The notes: a model not told the origin generated them from the letters alone. A DNA stretch of 64,000 nucleotides from Prescottella equi (GCF_002094305.1 NZ_LWTX01000008.1:124001-188000); one strand, 5' to 3'; positions 27,098 through 35,537 are shown, numbered from the stretch's first letter. Numbers and translations are program-made.

Positions 27098-27109
27098 GAA
27101 CGGGTTTCA
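27096..27109. promoter_or_regulatory. KstR-type operator match
   Basis: TAGAACGGGTTTCA fits TNNAACNNGTTNNA, the published consensus for the cholesterol-catabolism repressor KstR of Mycobacteriales, at every fixed position. It partly overlaps the preceding palindrome. A single match could be chance, but the placement 22 bases before a start codon is right for control. Confidence 0.4.
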
Positions 27110-27131
27110 ACTAGTCAACGAGGTTGCGCGC

Positions 27132-28130
27132 ATGAGTGATGCTTCGGCCATCGGAGATGGCATCTTCCAGATCACGGTTCCTATGTCCCACAATCCGTTG
27201 GGCAGCACGCTCGTCTACGCCATGGAGTCGCCAGGCGGACTCATACTGGTCGACGCCGGATGGGACGGTGACGAGGGCTGGGAGGGGCTGACCGCGGGCC
27301 TCGAGTCGGTCGGGCACTCGGTGTCCGAGGTCGAAGGGGTCGTGCTCACTCACTTCCACCCCGACCACACCGGCCTCTGCGGACGCGTCCGGGAGGCGTC
27401 GGGGGCGTGGATCGCGATGCACGAGGCCGACCACGACATGTTCGAGAAGATGTCGTCGGGCCGGGACCAGGAGTGGATGGACTTCCAGCTGTCCAACCTC
27501 GAGCGGGCCGGCGCGCCGGTCGCCGATCGGGAGGCCTTCCAGAAGTCCGCACAGGGTGATCCGCCGGTCGGGCCGGAATCGGCCCCCGACCGGATCCTCG
27601 TCGACGACGAACTGATCGCCCTGGCGGGTCGAAGCCTGCGGGCCGTCTACACACCGGGCCACACGCCCGGCCACGTGTGCTTCTACCTCGAGGACGCCGA
27701 CGTGATGTTCACCGGCGACCACGTGCTGCAGAAAACCACCCCGCACGTCGGCAACTTCGTGTACCCGCTCGAGGAGCGTGACGCGCTCGCCGAGTTCATG
27801 GACTCGCTGCGACGGGTGCAGAAGATGGACATCACCCGCGGGCTGGGGGCGCACGGCGTTCCCATCACCGACGTCGCGGGCCGGGCCGGGGAACTGCTCG
27901 ATCACCACGAGGAGCGGCTCGACCACCTCTACGGCGCGTTCGCCGACGACGAGATCACGGTGTGGCAGGTGGCCGAACGGATGAAGTGGTACCGGCCGTG
28001 GGACAAGTTCCACCCCATGGCGAAGGGCATGGCGCTGTCCGAGGCCGCAGCCCACCTGCGCCACCTCGTCGCTCGCGGCCAGGTGGCGGAAGTACCGGGC
28101 AGCGATCCCGCCCGCTTCACTCGCAGCTGA
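27132..28130 (+). CDS. MBL-fold metallo-hydrolase
   Basis: 332 residues. The metal-binding motif T-H74-F-H76-P-D78-H79 is intact, followed by the later ligands in TPGHTPGHVCFYLEDADVMFTGDHVL. The C-terminal ~90 residues (ITVWQVAERMKWYRPWDKFHPMAKGMALSEAAAHLRHLVARGQVAEV) resemble the winged-helix-like tail of the LACTB2-type branch. Substrate is unknown; thioester or nucleic-acid hydrolysis are both seen in this fold. The upstream KstR-like site hints at lipid or steroid metabolism. Confidence 0.88.
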   Translation: MSDASAIGDGIFQITVPMSHNPLGSTLVYAMESPGGLILVDAGWDGDEGWEGLTAGLESVGHSVSEVEGVVLTHFHPDHTGLCGRVREASGAWIAMHEADHDMFEKMSSGRDQEWMDFQLSNLERAGAPVADREAFQKSAQGDPPVGPESAPDRILVDDELIALAGRSLRAVYTPGHTPGHVCFYLEDADVMFTGDHVLQKTTPHVGNFVYPLEERDALAEFMDSLRRVQKMDITRGLGAHGVPITDVAGRAGELLDHHEERLDHLYGAFADDEITVWQVAERMKWYRPWDKFHPMAKGMALSEAAAHLRHLVARGQVAEVPGSDPARFTRS

Positions 28131-28139
28131 ACGAATCGA

Positions 28140-28175
28140 GAAGGGGCCCGGCGGTTTTCACCGCCGGGCCCCTTC
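28140..28175. terminator. Bidirectional terminator
   Basis: A perfect 15-bp stem (GAAGGGGCCCGGCGG and its complement) with a six-base loop TTTTCA lies between the convergent MBL-fold and RHH genes. Its right arm reaches the stop codon of the RHH gene. Symmetry and position indicate termination in both directions, although T-runs are short. Confidence 0.85.
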
Positions 28176-28378
28176 TACTGTTCCTCGTCCTTACGTGGAC
28201 GCCCCGGCCGCCGCATGCGCTCCGCACCGGCCGGAGCCCGTCCGGCGTCGTCGAGCGCGCGGCGCAGCAGGAACTCGATCTGGGCGTTGGTGCTTCGCAG
28301 CTCGTCCGCAGCCCACCGTGCGAGCGCGTCGTGCACCGCGGGGTCGAGGCGCAACAGCACCTTCTTGCGTTCGACCAT
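28175..28378 (-). CDS. Ribbon-helix-helix DNA-binding protein with AT-hook-like tail
   Basis: 67 residues: an Arc-type ribbon-helix-helix (KKVLLRLDPAVHDALARWAADELRSTNAQIEFLLRRALDDAG) followed by a basic tail RRPGRPRKDE that resembles an AT-hook. The ATG at 28378 was chosen because the fold begins there; the longer frame overlaps the SPFH stop. It lies 11 bases after the SPFH gene and probably represses that operon. Confidence 0.85.
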   Translation of the reverse strand: MVERKKVLLRLDPAVHDALARWAADELRSTNAQIEFLLRRALDDAGRAPAGAERMRRPGRPRKDEEQ

Positions 28379-28389
28379 GACGACGCAGC

Positions 28390-29316
28390 CTACTGGTAGA
28401 GCGTGCCGGTGTTGACGATCGGCTGGGCGCTCTGGTCTCCGCACAGGACCACCAGCAGATTGGAGACCATCGCGGCCTTGCGTTCCTCGTCGAGTTCGAC
28501 GGTGTGCTCACGTTCGAGCCGGTCCAGCGCCGACGCGACCATCCCGACCGCGCCGTGGACGATCTGCTCACGGGCGGCGATGACGGCACCGGCCTGCTGC
28601 CGCCGCAGCATCGCCTGCGCGATCTCCGGCGCGTAGGCCAGTTGGTTGATGCGCGACTCGATCACCTGCACGCCCGCCGACCGCACCCGCTCCCCGACCT
28701 CCTCGGACAACCGGGAGGTGATCTCGTCGGCGTTCTGCCGCAACGAGATCGACGTGCCGTCACCGTCGTACGGGTAACTGCCGGCGATGTGGCGCACCGC
28801 GGCCTCGGTCTGGACGGCCACGAACTCTTCGAAGTCGTCGACGTCGAACGTCGCGCGGGCGGTGTCGCGCACCTGCCAGACGATGACGGCGGAGATCTCG
28901 ATTGGATTGCCGTCGGCGTCGTTCACCTTCGCTTTGCCGGTGTCGTGGTTACGGATTCGGGTGGAGATGGCCCGCCGGGTGTTGAGCGGATTGATCCAGC
29001 GCAGCCCGTCCTCGCGCAGCGTCCCGGCGTACGAACCCTGCAGCAACTGGAGGACTCGAGCCTGGCCGGGTTCGACGAGGACGAGTCCGACCAGCGCGAT
29101 CAGCGCCGCGACGACCACCAGGGAGCCGGCCACGATCAGCGGGATGTTTACGTCCGACCACAGCAGAACCCCGGCCGTGATCACCCCGGCGCCCGCGAGC
29201 ACCGCGAGCAGTCCGCCGACCGCGACGGGCCACCCGTTGGCGGACCAGCCGAGACGCTCCACCACCCCGGTCGCTTCCACCACACCCCTACCGGCGACTT
29301 CGGTTTCGGATGCCAT
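28390..29316 (-). CDS. SPFH (band 7) domain membrane protein
   Basis: 308 residues with two N-terminal membrane helices (about 30-55 and 60-85). A full SPFH domain follows (VEPGQARVLQLLQGSYAGTLREDGLRWINPLN..., TEAAVRHIAGSYPYDGDG, LSEEVGERVRSAGVQVIESRINQLAYAPEIAQAML) with an amphipathic helical C-terminus. SPFH proteins scaffold membrane microdomains. The gene is first in an operon with an RHH regulator, an arrangement seen in many actinobacteria. Confidence 0.9.
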   Translation of the reverse strand: MASETEVAGRGVVEATGVVERLGWSANGWPVAVGGLLAVLAGAGVITAGVLLWSDVNIPLIVAGSLVVVAALIALVGLVLVEPGQARVLQLLQGSYAGTLREDGLRWINPLNTRRAISTRIRNHDTGKAKVNDADGNPIEISAVIVWQVRDTARATFDVDDFEEFVAVQTEAAVRHIAGSYPYDGDGTSISLRQNADEITSRLSEEVGERVRSAGVQVIESRINQLAYAPEIAQAMLRRQQAGAVIAAREQIVHGAVGMVASALDRLEREHTVELDEERKAAMVSNLLVVLCGDQSAQPIVNTGTLYQ

Positions 29317-29367
29317 CGCGTGCCCTCCTCGTCCGCACGGCCCGCTCGGCCGCGCTCGTTCGAAACA

Positions 29368-29385
29368 GATATTAAAGTGATATCA
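29368..29385. promoter_or_regulatory. AT-rich palindromic element upstream of SPFH gene
   Basis: A GATAT...ATATC inverted repeat that ends in the perfect palindrome TGATATCA, 52 bases upstream of the SPFH start in an otherwise GC-rich stretch. It could be the operator of the co-transcribed RHH protein, whose AT-hook-like tail would favour such DNA. The divergent enoyl-CoA hydratase could also be affected. Confidence 0.4.
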
Positions 29386-29458
29386 GTTTTTAAGCAAAGC
29401 GCGGACCGGGCCCGAGAAAGACCTACCCGGCCCCTGAAATTCGTTCTAGTCTTCGAGT

Positions 29459-30244
29459 ATGAGCATCCTGGTAGAGGACAACGCCCGCGTCCGAACCCTC
29501 ACACTCGACCGCCCCGAGGCACTCAACGCGTTCAGTGAAGTCCTGTACGACGCCACCACCGAAGCGCTCCTGGACGCGGCAGACGACCCGACCGTCGCCG
29601 TCGTGCTGTTCACCGGGAACGGTCGCGCCTTCAGCGCCGGCACCGATCTCCGAGAGATGCAGGCGCTCAACACCGACCCGGACTATCAGCGCGGCAAGCA
29701 CGGCTTCAACGGACTCGTCGACGCACTGGCCGCCTTCCCGAAGCCGCTGATCTGCGCCGTCAACGGACTCGCACTCGGCGCCGGTGCGACGATCCTGGGG
29801 TTCGCCGACCTCACGTTCATGGCCGACACCGCACGTCTCCGCTATCCGTTCACCAACCTCGGCGTCGTCCCCGAGGCGGGATCGAGCTACCTGATGCCGA
29901 CGCTGATCGGGCGACAGAACGCGGCGTGGGCCCTGCTGAGTTCGGAGTGGATCGACGCCTCACAGGCGAAGGAGATGGGTCTGGCATGGCGCGTGTGCAC
30001 GCCGGACGAGCTCTTGACAGTCGCCCGCGAACACGCGGAAATCCTTGCTTCCAAACCGATCTCCAGCCTCGTCGCGGTCAAACGCACGATGACCGAACCG
30101 CTGCGGACCGCGATCGCAGAGGCACGGGAACGCGAGAATGCTCACTTCCGCGAGATGCTGGGCGGACCGGCGAACGAGGAAGCCCTGGCGGCGTTCGCGG
30201 AAGGCCGACCCGCCGACTTCACGAAACTGCCGGCGGGAGCCTGA
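29459..30244 (+). CDS. Enoyl-CoA hydratase/isomerase family protein
   Basis: 261 residues of the crotonase fold: TLDRPEALNAFSEVLYDATTEAL, the oxyanion-hole stretch GNGRAFSAGTDLREM, and AVNGLALGAGATILGFADLTFMADTARLRYPFTNLGVVPEAGSSYLMPTL. The Glu of the PEAGSS motif is present, while the first catalytic Glu position (ALGAGAT) is Ala, so isomerase or other chemistry is possible. It ends one base before the convergent GntR stop. Confidence 0.88.
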   Translation: MSILVEDNARVRTLTLDRPEALNAFSEVLYDATTEALLDAADDPTVAVVLFTGNGRAFSAGTDLREMQALNTDPDYQRGKHGFNGLVDALAAFPKPLICAVNGLALGAGATILGFADLTFMADTARLRYPFTNLGVVPEAGSSYLMPTLIGRQNAAWALLSSEWIDASQAKEMGLAWRVCTPDELLTVAREHAEILASKPISSLVAVKRTMTEPLRTAIAEARERENAHFREMLGGPANEEALAAFAEGRPADFTKLPAGA

Positions 30245-30871
30245 TCAGCGTGCGGCCATCGCCGCGAGCCGGATGTCGCGGGTGCGCTCCTGATGCGTGA
30301 TCATCAGAGCACGCGCCCGCTCCCCGTCGCCGGCACGCACCGCAGCGAGAATCGCCTCGTGCTCGGCCTCGATCTGCTCGAGATTCGATGGCGCCCGCGA
30401 CTCCTCCGCGTCATACACCGCGAGTTGCGCGTCCAGACGCTCCATCAGTTCGGTGATGGTCGCGTTATGGGCGGCGTCCCGTAACGCCCCGTGCCACGCG
30501 TTGTGCAGACGTAGGGCGTCGGCCGGGTCGGCAGCCGCACCGGCCTCGTCGAACAACCGCGTGAGCCGGGCCAGGTCGAGATCGGTGCGTTTGACCGCCG
30601 CGGATCGGGCGACCGCCGATTCCAGGGCGATGCGCGCATCGCAGATCTCGAGCACCTCCTCCGCGGTTCGCTCCCGCACGCGGTAACCCCGCGACACCTG
30701 GACCACCAGACCGTCGAACTCGAGTCGGTGCAGCGCCTCCCGCACGGGAGTTCGGGACAATCCCAACTCCGCGCCCACCGCAGTGGGCACGAGCGTCGAA
30801 CCCGGGCGGTACCTGCCGCCGGTGATACGCCCCCGTAGTTCGATGTACGGGTTCGACCCATTCGCCACCAC
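30245..30871 (-). CDS. GntR/FCD-family transcriptional regulator
   Basis: About 208 residues: an N-terminal GntR winged helix (YIELRGRITGGRYRPGSTLVPTAVGAELGLSRTPVREALHRLEFDGLV) and an FCD ligand-binding domain (CDARIALESAVARSAA..., LHNAWHGALRDAAHNATI). The start is one of three consecutive GTG codons (30874, 30871, 30868) after an AGGGGG ribosome site; the middle one has the best spacing. It is divergent from the organosulfur ABC operon and so probably regulates it. Confidence 0.88.
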   Translation of the reverse strand: MVANGSNPYIELRGRITGGRYRPGSTLVPTAVGAELGLSRTPVREALHRLEFDGLVVQVSRGYRVRERTAEEVLEICDARIALESAVARSAAVKRTDLDLARLTRLFDEAGAAADPADALRLHNAWHGALRDAAHNATITELMERLDAQLAVYDAEESRAPSNLEQIEAEHEAILAAVRAGDGERARALMITHQERTRDIRLAAMAAR

Positions 30872-30950
30872 CACTGTCCCCCTCTGTTCGCAGTCTTCCG
30901 TCCGGCAACGCTTACCAGAGGTCGTGAGCCACTGTAAAGACTTCAAATCC

Positions 30951-30964
30951 ATGTGTATACAGAT
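30951..30964. promoter_or_regulatory. GntR/FCD-type operator
   Basis: AT-G-TGTATACA-G-AT: a perfect TGTATACA core with AT at both flanks, in the gap between the divergent GntR gene and the leader peptide/ABC operon. TGTATACA-type palindromes are typical of FCD-subfamily GntR operators. Confidence 0.55.
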
Positions 30965-31026
30965 GTCGTCATTTGCATCCCCTTGCATCTACTCTCCTGA
31001 AATCCCCTTCCTCTCAGGAGAATCCG

Positions 31027-31068
31027 ATGTTGTCATCCGTGCACGCAGTGATACGCCCCCATGTCTGA
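31027..31068 (+). CDS. 13-residue leader peptide (MLSSVHAVIRPHV)
   Basis: A tiny reading frame with a better ribosome site (AGGAG, six-base gap) than the following permease. It encodes MLSSVHAVIRPHV, and its stop overlaps the permease start by eight bases. The RPHV ending resembles the RRHV part of the actinobacterial leader peptides found before sulfur-metabolism operons, but the usual downstream D-L-x-R and cysteine are absent because the frame stops. A role in translational coupling or attenuation is inferred. Confidence 0.5.
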   Translation: MLSSVHAVIRPHV

Positions 31069-31909
31069 GACCACGCTCACCCGGCCGACGGCGCCCACAG
31101 GGTCGCCCGCCTCCGCCCGCCGACGCCGCGTGCGGCCGCTCCCGTCGGCCTCGGCGGTACTGCCGTGGATCGTGCCTCTGCTCGTGCTGATCGGCTGGCA
31201 GTGGGCCTCGTCGACGGGAGCCATCTCGGCCACGATCCTTCCGCCGCCCAGCAAGGTGTTCGACACCGCCGTCCGGCTGTGGAGCGACGGCGAACTCCAA
31301 CGACATCTGTCGGTGAGCGTGCGTCGCATCGTGATCGGCTTCGGCATCGGCGCGGCGATCGGTCTCGCACTCGGCTTCGCTGTCGGTCTGTCCCGGATCG
31401 CCGAGGGCGTCGTCGACCGCACCCTGCAGATGCTGCGGGCACTGCCCCACCTAGCGCTGGTGCCGCTGCTCATCGCAGCGTTCGGAATCGGCGAACTACC
31501 CAAGATTGTGCTCGTCACGCTCGGTGTGATCTTTCCCGTGTATCTCAACACGGTCGCCGGGATCCGCACCGTTGATCCCAAACTCGTCCAGCTCGGGCGC
31601 TCGTACGGACTCCGCCGAGGTGCGCTGATCCGTCAGATCGTCGTCCCCGGTGCAATGCCGATGATCCTCACCGGAATCCGCTATGCGCTCGGCGTGGCCT
31701 GGCTGACGCTCGTCGTGGCCGAAACCATCGCGACGAGCGAGGGCATCGGCTATCTCGCGCAGAACGGACGCGATCTCCTACGCAACGACCGCATCGTGCT
31801 GGCGATCGTGCTGTATGCCCTCGCCGGACTTGTCGCCGACCAGATCATCCGACTCGTCGAGGCCCGCGTCCTGCGTTGGAACCCCAACTATCGGAGAGGA
31901 AATCGATGA
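31061..31909 (+). CDS. ABC transporter permease (SsuC/TauC-like)
   Basis: 282 residues with six membrane helices and the inner-membrane BPD-transport signature region GAMPMILTGIRYALGVAWLTLVVAETIA. It belongs to the nitrate/sulfonate/taurine permease branch. The ATG at 31061 lacks its own ribosome site and overlaps the leader peptide, so translation probably depends on it. It is the first structural gene of a five-gene operon with an ATPase, a binding lipoprotein, a DszA-like oxygenase and an OsmC-like protein, so an organosulfur compound is the likely substrate. Confidence 0.9.
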   Translation: MSETTLTRPTAPTGSPASARRRRVRPLPSASAVLPWIVPLLVLIGWQWASSTGAISATILPPPSKVFDTAVRLWSDGELQRHLSVSVRRIVIGFGIGAAIGLALGFAVGLSRIAEGVVDRTLQMLRALPHLALVPLLIAAFGIGELPKIVLVTLGVIFPVYLNTVAGIRTVDPKLVQLGRSYGLRRGALIRQIVVPGAMPMILTGIRYALGVAWLTLVVAETIATSEGIGYLAQNGRDLLRNDRIVLAIVLYALAGLVADQIIRLVEARVLRWNPNYRRGNR

Positions 31910-32640
31910 TGACGGCGATGGAGCTGATCGGTCTCGAACTGACGGGCATCGGGCACCGCTACCGCGACAAACACGTTCTCGCCGATCTGGACCTGTCCAT
32001 CGCCCCCGGCGAGTTCGTCACCTTCCTCGGGCCGAGCGGCGTCGGCAAGTCCACGTTGCTGCGGATCGTCGCCGGACTCGAGGAACCCACTTCCGGCCGG
32101 ATCGACACCACCGGCGGTGGAAAAACCGTGTCGCGGATGATGTTCCAGGAAGATCGCCTTCTGCCCTGGCGGAGTGTCCTCGACAACGTCCAGCTCGGGA
32201 CGCGCGGCAGACGCGACGAGGCGGCCGCGCTGTTGACCGAAGTGGGTCTGGCCGGACGCGAGAACGACTGGCCCTCGGAGCTGTCGGGTGGTCAGAGGCA
32301 ACGCGTGGCGCTCGCCCGCGCCCTGCTGCACCACCCCGATGTCCTGCTGCTCGACGAGCCGTTCGGCGCGCTCGACGCGATCACCCGCGTCCAGATGCAA
32401 CAACTTCTCGAGCGAGTCCTGGCCGAGTACCCCCGTACCGTTCTACTCGTCACCCACGACGTCGAGGAAGCACTCACGCTGTCCGATCGAGTCCTGCTCC
32501 TCACCGATCGCGGAATCACTCGTGAACTTCGAATCGATCTCCCCCGCCCCCGCGCCCGCGGCAACCCAGATCTCGCGGCCTGGAAGGAGGAGTTCCTCGA
32601 CGGGCTCCTCGAAGCCGACGCGGCACCATCCGGCGTCTGA
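31906..32640 (+). CDS. ABC transporter ATP-binding protein (SsuB/TauB-like)
   Basis: 244 residues: Walker A GPSGVGKST, signature LSGGQRQRVALARALLHHPDVLLLDEPFGALD, and switch H in LLVTHDVEEAL. It energises the adjacent permease. The ATG at 31906 overlaps the permease stop (ATGA) and follows GGAGAGGA; a second ATG three bases on is possible. Sequence type fits sulfonate/taurine importers. Confidence 0.93.
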   Translation: MMTAMELIGLELTGIGHRYRDKHVLADLDLSIAPGEFVTFLGPSGVGKSTLLRIVAGLEEPTSGRIDTTGGGKTVSRMMFQEDRLLPWRSVLDNVQLGTRGRRDEAAALLTEVGLAGRENDWPSELSGGQRQRVALARALLHHPDVLLLDEPFGALDAITRVQMQQLLERVLAEYPRTVLLVTHDVEEALTLSDRVLLLTDRGITRELRIDLPRPRARGNPDLAAWKEEFLDGLLEADAAPSGV

Positions 32641-32677
32641 TCTACACCCAGCGCAATCGACAGAAGGATCCCCTCTC

Positions 32678-33757
32678 ATGCCCCCCTCCTCCTCGACCCT
32701 GGATCGACGCGGGTTCCTGCGCGCGACCGGTGCCGGTCTGCTCGGTCTGTCAGCCCTCGCACTGACCGGATGCGGCACCGGTAACTCCTCGACTACCGAC
32801 ACCGGTCCGCTGACCCAGGTGCGGTACGCACTGATCGGCGACGGCAACGCCGAGCCCGGTACCGTGCTGCGCCACGGCCTCGGTGGCTTCGACGTCTCGG
32901 CCGACCTCGGCGGGGTCCCGATCCAATGGCCCACAGGGTTCCCGGCGTCGCTGCCTGTCATGGAGGCGATCAAGTCCGGCAGCGTCGACTTCTCCTTCGC
33001 GACCGCGACCGCGGTGATCTACGCGATCGGCGGCGGCGTGCCGATCGTTCCGCTCGTCGCGTATCCCCTCCCGTCCGACGAGGTCGACATCCTGGTCCCG
33101 CAGGGGTCCACTATCCGATCCGTCACCGATCTGAAGGGCCGCAAAGTCGCCGATCATCGCGGGACCACCGGCACCTACAGTCTGGTGAAGTACCTCGAGT
33201 CCGCCGGTCTCACGATCGACGACATCGAGTACGTCAACCTCACCGCCGCGGATGCGGAAGCCGCGTTCGCACAGGGCAAGGTGGACGCGTGGATCACCTG
33301 GCAGCCGATGGCGGAACTGGCCCAGCGCAAGCACAACGCCGTCACGCTGCCCGGTGTGCGCACCTACGATTACGCGTTCTTCGTCGCGAGCGAGTCGTTC
33401 GCGAACAACCACCCGCAGCAAACCGCCACCCTGGTCCGCAGCGTTCGTGACGCTCAGCGCTGGATCGACGCCAACCCGGAGGCGGCTGTCTCCGAGTTCA
33501 CCCGCCTCGGAGGGTTCGCCGGCAGCGAGCTCGAAGCCCAGGTCTACCTCGATCTGGTGCGCGCCGGCCGCCTGTCCTATTCCGGGGCCGGAGATTTCAC
33601 CACGATCGGAGCGGACGCGATAGCGGGCACGCAGGATCTCGCAGACAACTTCCATCGACTCGGCGTGTATCCGGACCGGGTCGATGTGTCCACGTGGCTG
33701 CAGGATCCGCGATTCGACTCGATCAAGTCCGTCATCGACCAGGAACTTGCGAAGTAG
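32678..33757 (+). CDS. ABC transporter substrate-binding lipoprotein (SsuA/NMT1-like), Tat-type signal
   Basis: 359 residues. The N-terminus has a twin-arginine motif (RRGFLR, 10-15), a hydrophobic stretch and a lipobox LTGC with C32, so it is probably Tat-exported and lipid-anchored. The mature part is an SBP_bac_3/NMT1-like fold (SGSVDFSFATATAVIYAIGG, VTDLKGRKVADHRGTTGTYSLVKYLESAG, GKVDAWITWQPMAELAQ). It captures the substrate of the 31.0-32.6 kb permease/ATPase. Confidence 0.92.
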   Translation: MPPSSSTLDRRGFLRATGAGLLGLSALALTGCGTGNSSTTDTGPLTQVRYALIGDGNAEPGTVLRHGLGGFDVSADLGGVPIQWPTGFPASLPVMEAIKSGSVDFSFATATAVIYAIGGGVPIVPLVAYPLPSDEVDILVPQGSTIRSVTDLKGRKVADHRGTTGTYSLVKYLESAGLTIDDIEYVNLTAADAEAAFAQGKVDAWITWQPMAELAQRKHNAVTLPGVRTYDYAFFVASESFANNHPQQTATLVRSVRDAQRWIDANPEAAVSEFTRLGGFAGSELEAQVYLDLVRAGRLSYSGAGDFTTIGADAIAGTQDLADNFHRLGVYPDRVDVSTWLQDPRFDSIKSVIDQELAK

Positions 33758-33765
33758 GTAACGAC

Positions 33766-35130
33766 ATGTCCGACAACAAGATGCACCTTGCCGCCTTCGT
33801 CACGGCCGGCCCCGGACGCCCTGGTGGCTGGCGATATCCAGGCTCGGTTCCCGGGTGGCTGGACGCTCGGTACTACCAGGACATCGCCCGCACGCTCGAA
33901 GACGGCCGCTTCGACCTCGCCTTCTTTGCCGACATCCTCTCGGTGCCGGACCGTTTCGGTTCCAGCACCGACACCCAGTTGCGCAACGGCGCGCTGGGAT
34001 CCCTGCGCCTCGACCCGCTACACGTGCTGACATCGATGAGCGCAGTCACCGACCGTCTGGGCCTGGCAGCGACCGTCTCGACCACCTATGCACAGCCGTT
34101 CACCGTCGCCAGATCGTTCGCGACGCTGGACCACCTGACCGATGGCCGCGCTGCCTGGAACGTCGTCACATCGTTCCAGGAGTCGGAGGCACGAAACTTC
34201 GACCGCGACGCACAGTTCCCCCGGGACAAGCGATACGAGCGTGCCGACGAGTTCCTCGAGGTCGCGGGCAAGCTATGGGATTCGTGGGAGGAGGACGCCC
34301 TGGTAGTCGACACCGCGACGCCGCTGTTCGCCGATCCCGCAAAGGTGCATGCCATCGAGCACAAGGGCGAGTGGTTCACGGTCCAGGGCCCGCTCAACGT
34401 CCCGCGGCCACCCCAGGGGTACCCAGTCGTGATCCAGGCCGGCGCGTCGGCGAAGGGCAAGGACTTCGCAGCGCGTTGGTCGGACGTGATCTTCTGCAGC
34501 CATGCATCGTTGGAGTCCGCACAGGACTTCTACGCCGAGATCAAGGGCCGAGCGGCCGCCCACGGCCGGGACCCCGAGCAGGTGAAGATCCTGCCGTCGA
34601 TTGCGCCGATCATCGGTCCCACCAACGCCATTGCGCACCAGATGTTCGACGAGTTGTTCGAGCTCGTCCCTCCTCTCGGTGGCCTCTCCACACTCGCCTA
34701 CCACTTGGACGTCGATCTATCGACCTTTCCACTCGACGAGAGGTTGCCCGAGGTCGAGGTACCCGGCGTAGAGGGCCACTACCGCGAGGTCCGAGAGATC
34801 ACCGAGCGCGAGGGTCTGACGCTGCGCGAACTGGGTAAACAGTACGGAGGTCGCGTCGAGGGCGGCTTCATCGGCACCGCGCCGGAGGTCGCGGACGGTC
34901 TCGAGCAGTGGTTCACCGGGGGCGCATGCGACGGCTTCATGGTCCAGGCTCCGTACCAGCCTGGCGGCTTCGAAGACTTCACGAGACTCGTCGTACCGGA
35001 GTTGCAGCGGCGGGGCCTCTTCCGCACCGACTACGAGGGCGCCACCCTTCGCGAGAATCTCGGCCTGGCGCGCCCGGATCGCGGCGAGTGGACCAACCGC
35101 GTCCCCCGTGCCGCGGCCGGGATCCGATGA
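33766..35130 (+). CDS. DszA/NtaA/SnaA-family FMN-dependent monooxygenase
   Basis: 454 residues, the length of DszA (dibenzothiophene sulfone monooxygenase), and close to it along its length: YYQDIARTLEDGRFDLAFFAD, LAATVSTTYAQPFTVARSFA, GRAAWNVVTSFQESEARNF, and the end GLFRTDYEGATLRENLGLARP. These flavin-dependent enzymes take reduced FMN from a separate reductase; none is encoded nearby. The binding-protein context suggests oxidative C-S or C-N cleavage of the imported compound. It starts nine bases after the lipoprotein gene. Confidence 0.88.
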   Translation: MSDNKMHLAAFVTAGPGRPGGWRYPGSVPGWLDARYYQDIARTLEDGRFDLAFFADILSVPDRFGSSTDTQLRNGALGSLRLDPLHVLTSMSAVTDRLGLAATVSTTYAQPFTVARSFATLDHLTDGRAAWNVVTSFQESEARNFDRDAQFPRDKRYERADEFLEVAGKLWDSWEEDALVVDTATPLFADPAKVHAIEHKGEWFTVQGPLNVPRPPQGYPVVIQAGASAKGKDFAARWSDVIFCSHASLESAQDFYAEIKGRAAAHGRDPEQVKILPSIAPIIGPTNAIAHQMFDELFELVPPLGGLSTLAYHLDVDLSTFPLDERLPEVEVPGVEGHYREVREITEREGLTLRELGKQYGGRVEGGFIGTAPEVADGLEQWFTGGACDGFMVQAPYQPGGFEDFTRLVVPELQRRGLFRTDYEGATLRENLGLARPDRGEWTNRVPRAAAGIR

Positions 35131-35534
35131 GCAACGTCGCTGTCGTCACCGGACACACGATCGCGGGCCGCCCCGGGCGGTACGTGCTCGACGCCCGCGC
35201 CAACCACCTTGTCAGCGATTCTCGTCTCGGGCCCGGCGAGTCGATCCAGGCGGGTGAGTTGCTGCTGTCGGCGTTGGCTTCGTGTGCCATGGCGAATTTC
35301 GAAGCCAACGCCGCAGCCGAGGGCCTCGGCATGACGAACATCGAGGTGGTCGCCTCGCACGGCCGCGGAACCATCGACCCCACCCGCTACGACTTCACAC
35401 ACGTGACGATCACCGTCGACGGTGTCGAGCAGGCCGACGCGGACACGCTTGCTGCCCGCTTCGTCGCATCCTGTCCGATCTACAACACGATCAGACGTGG
35501 CGGCAACATCGAACTGATGGTGATCGCACGCTGA
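35127..35534 (+). CDS. OsmC family protein
   Basis: 135 residues of the OsmC/Ohr fold, with both conserved cysteines: one in LLSALASCAMANFEANAAAEG, the other in FVASCPIYNTIRRGGNIEL. Such proteins reduce organic or thiol-linked peroxides. The ATG overlaps the oxygenase stop (ATGA), placing it in the organosulfur operon, where it may deal with peroxide or reactive sulfur by-products of the flavin enzyme. Confidence 0.88.
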   Translation: MSNVAVVTGHTIAGRPGRYVLDARANHLVSDSRLGPGESIQAGELLLSALASCAMANFEANAAAEGLGMTNIEVVASHGRGTIDPTRYDFTHVTITVDGVEQADADTLAARFVASCPIYNTIRRGGNIELMVIAR

Positions 35535-35537
35535 CGG

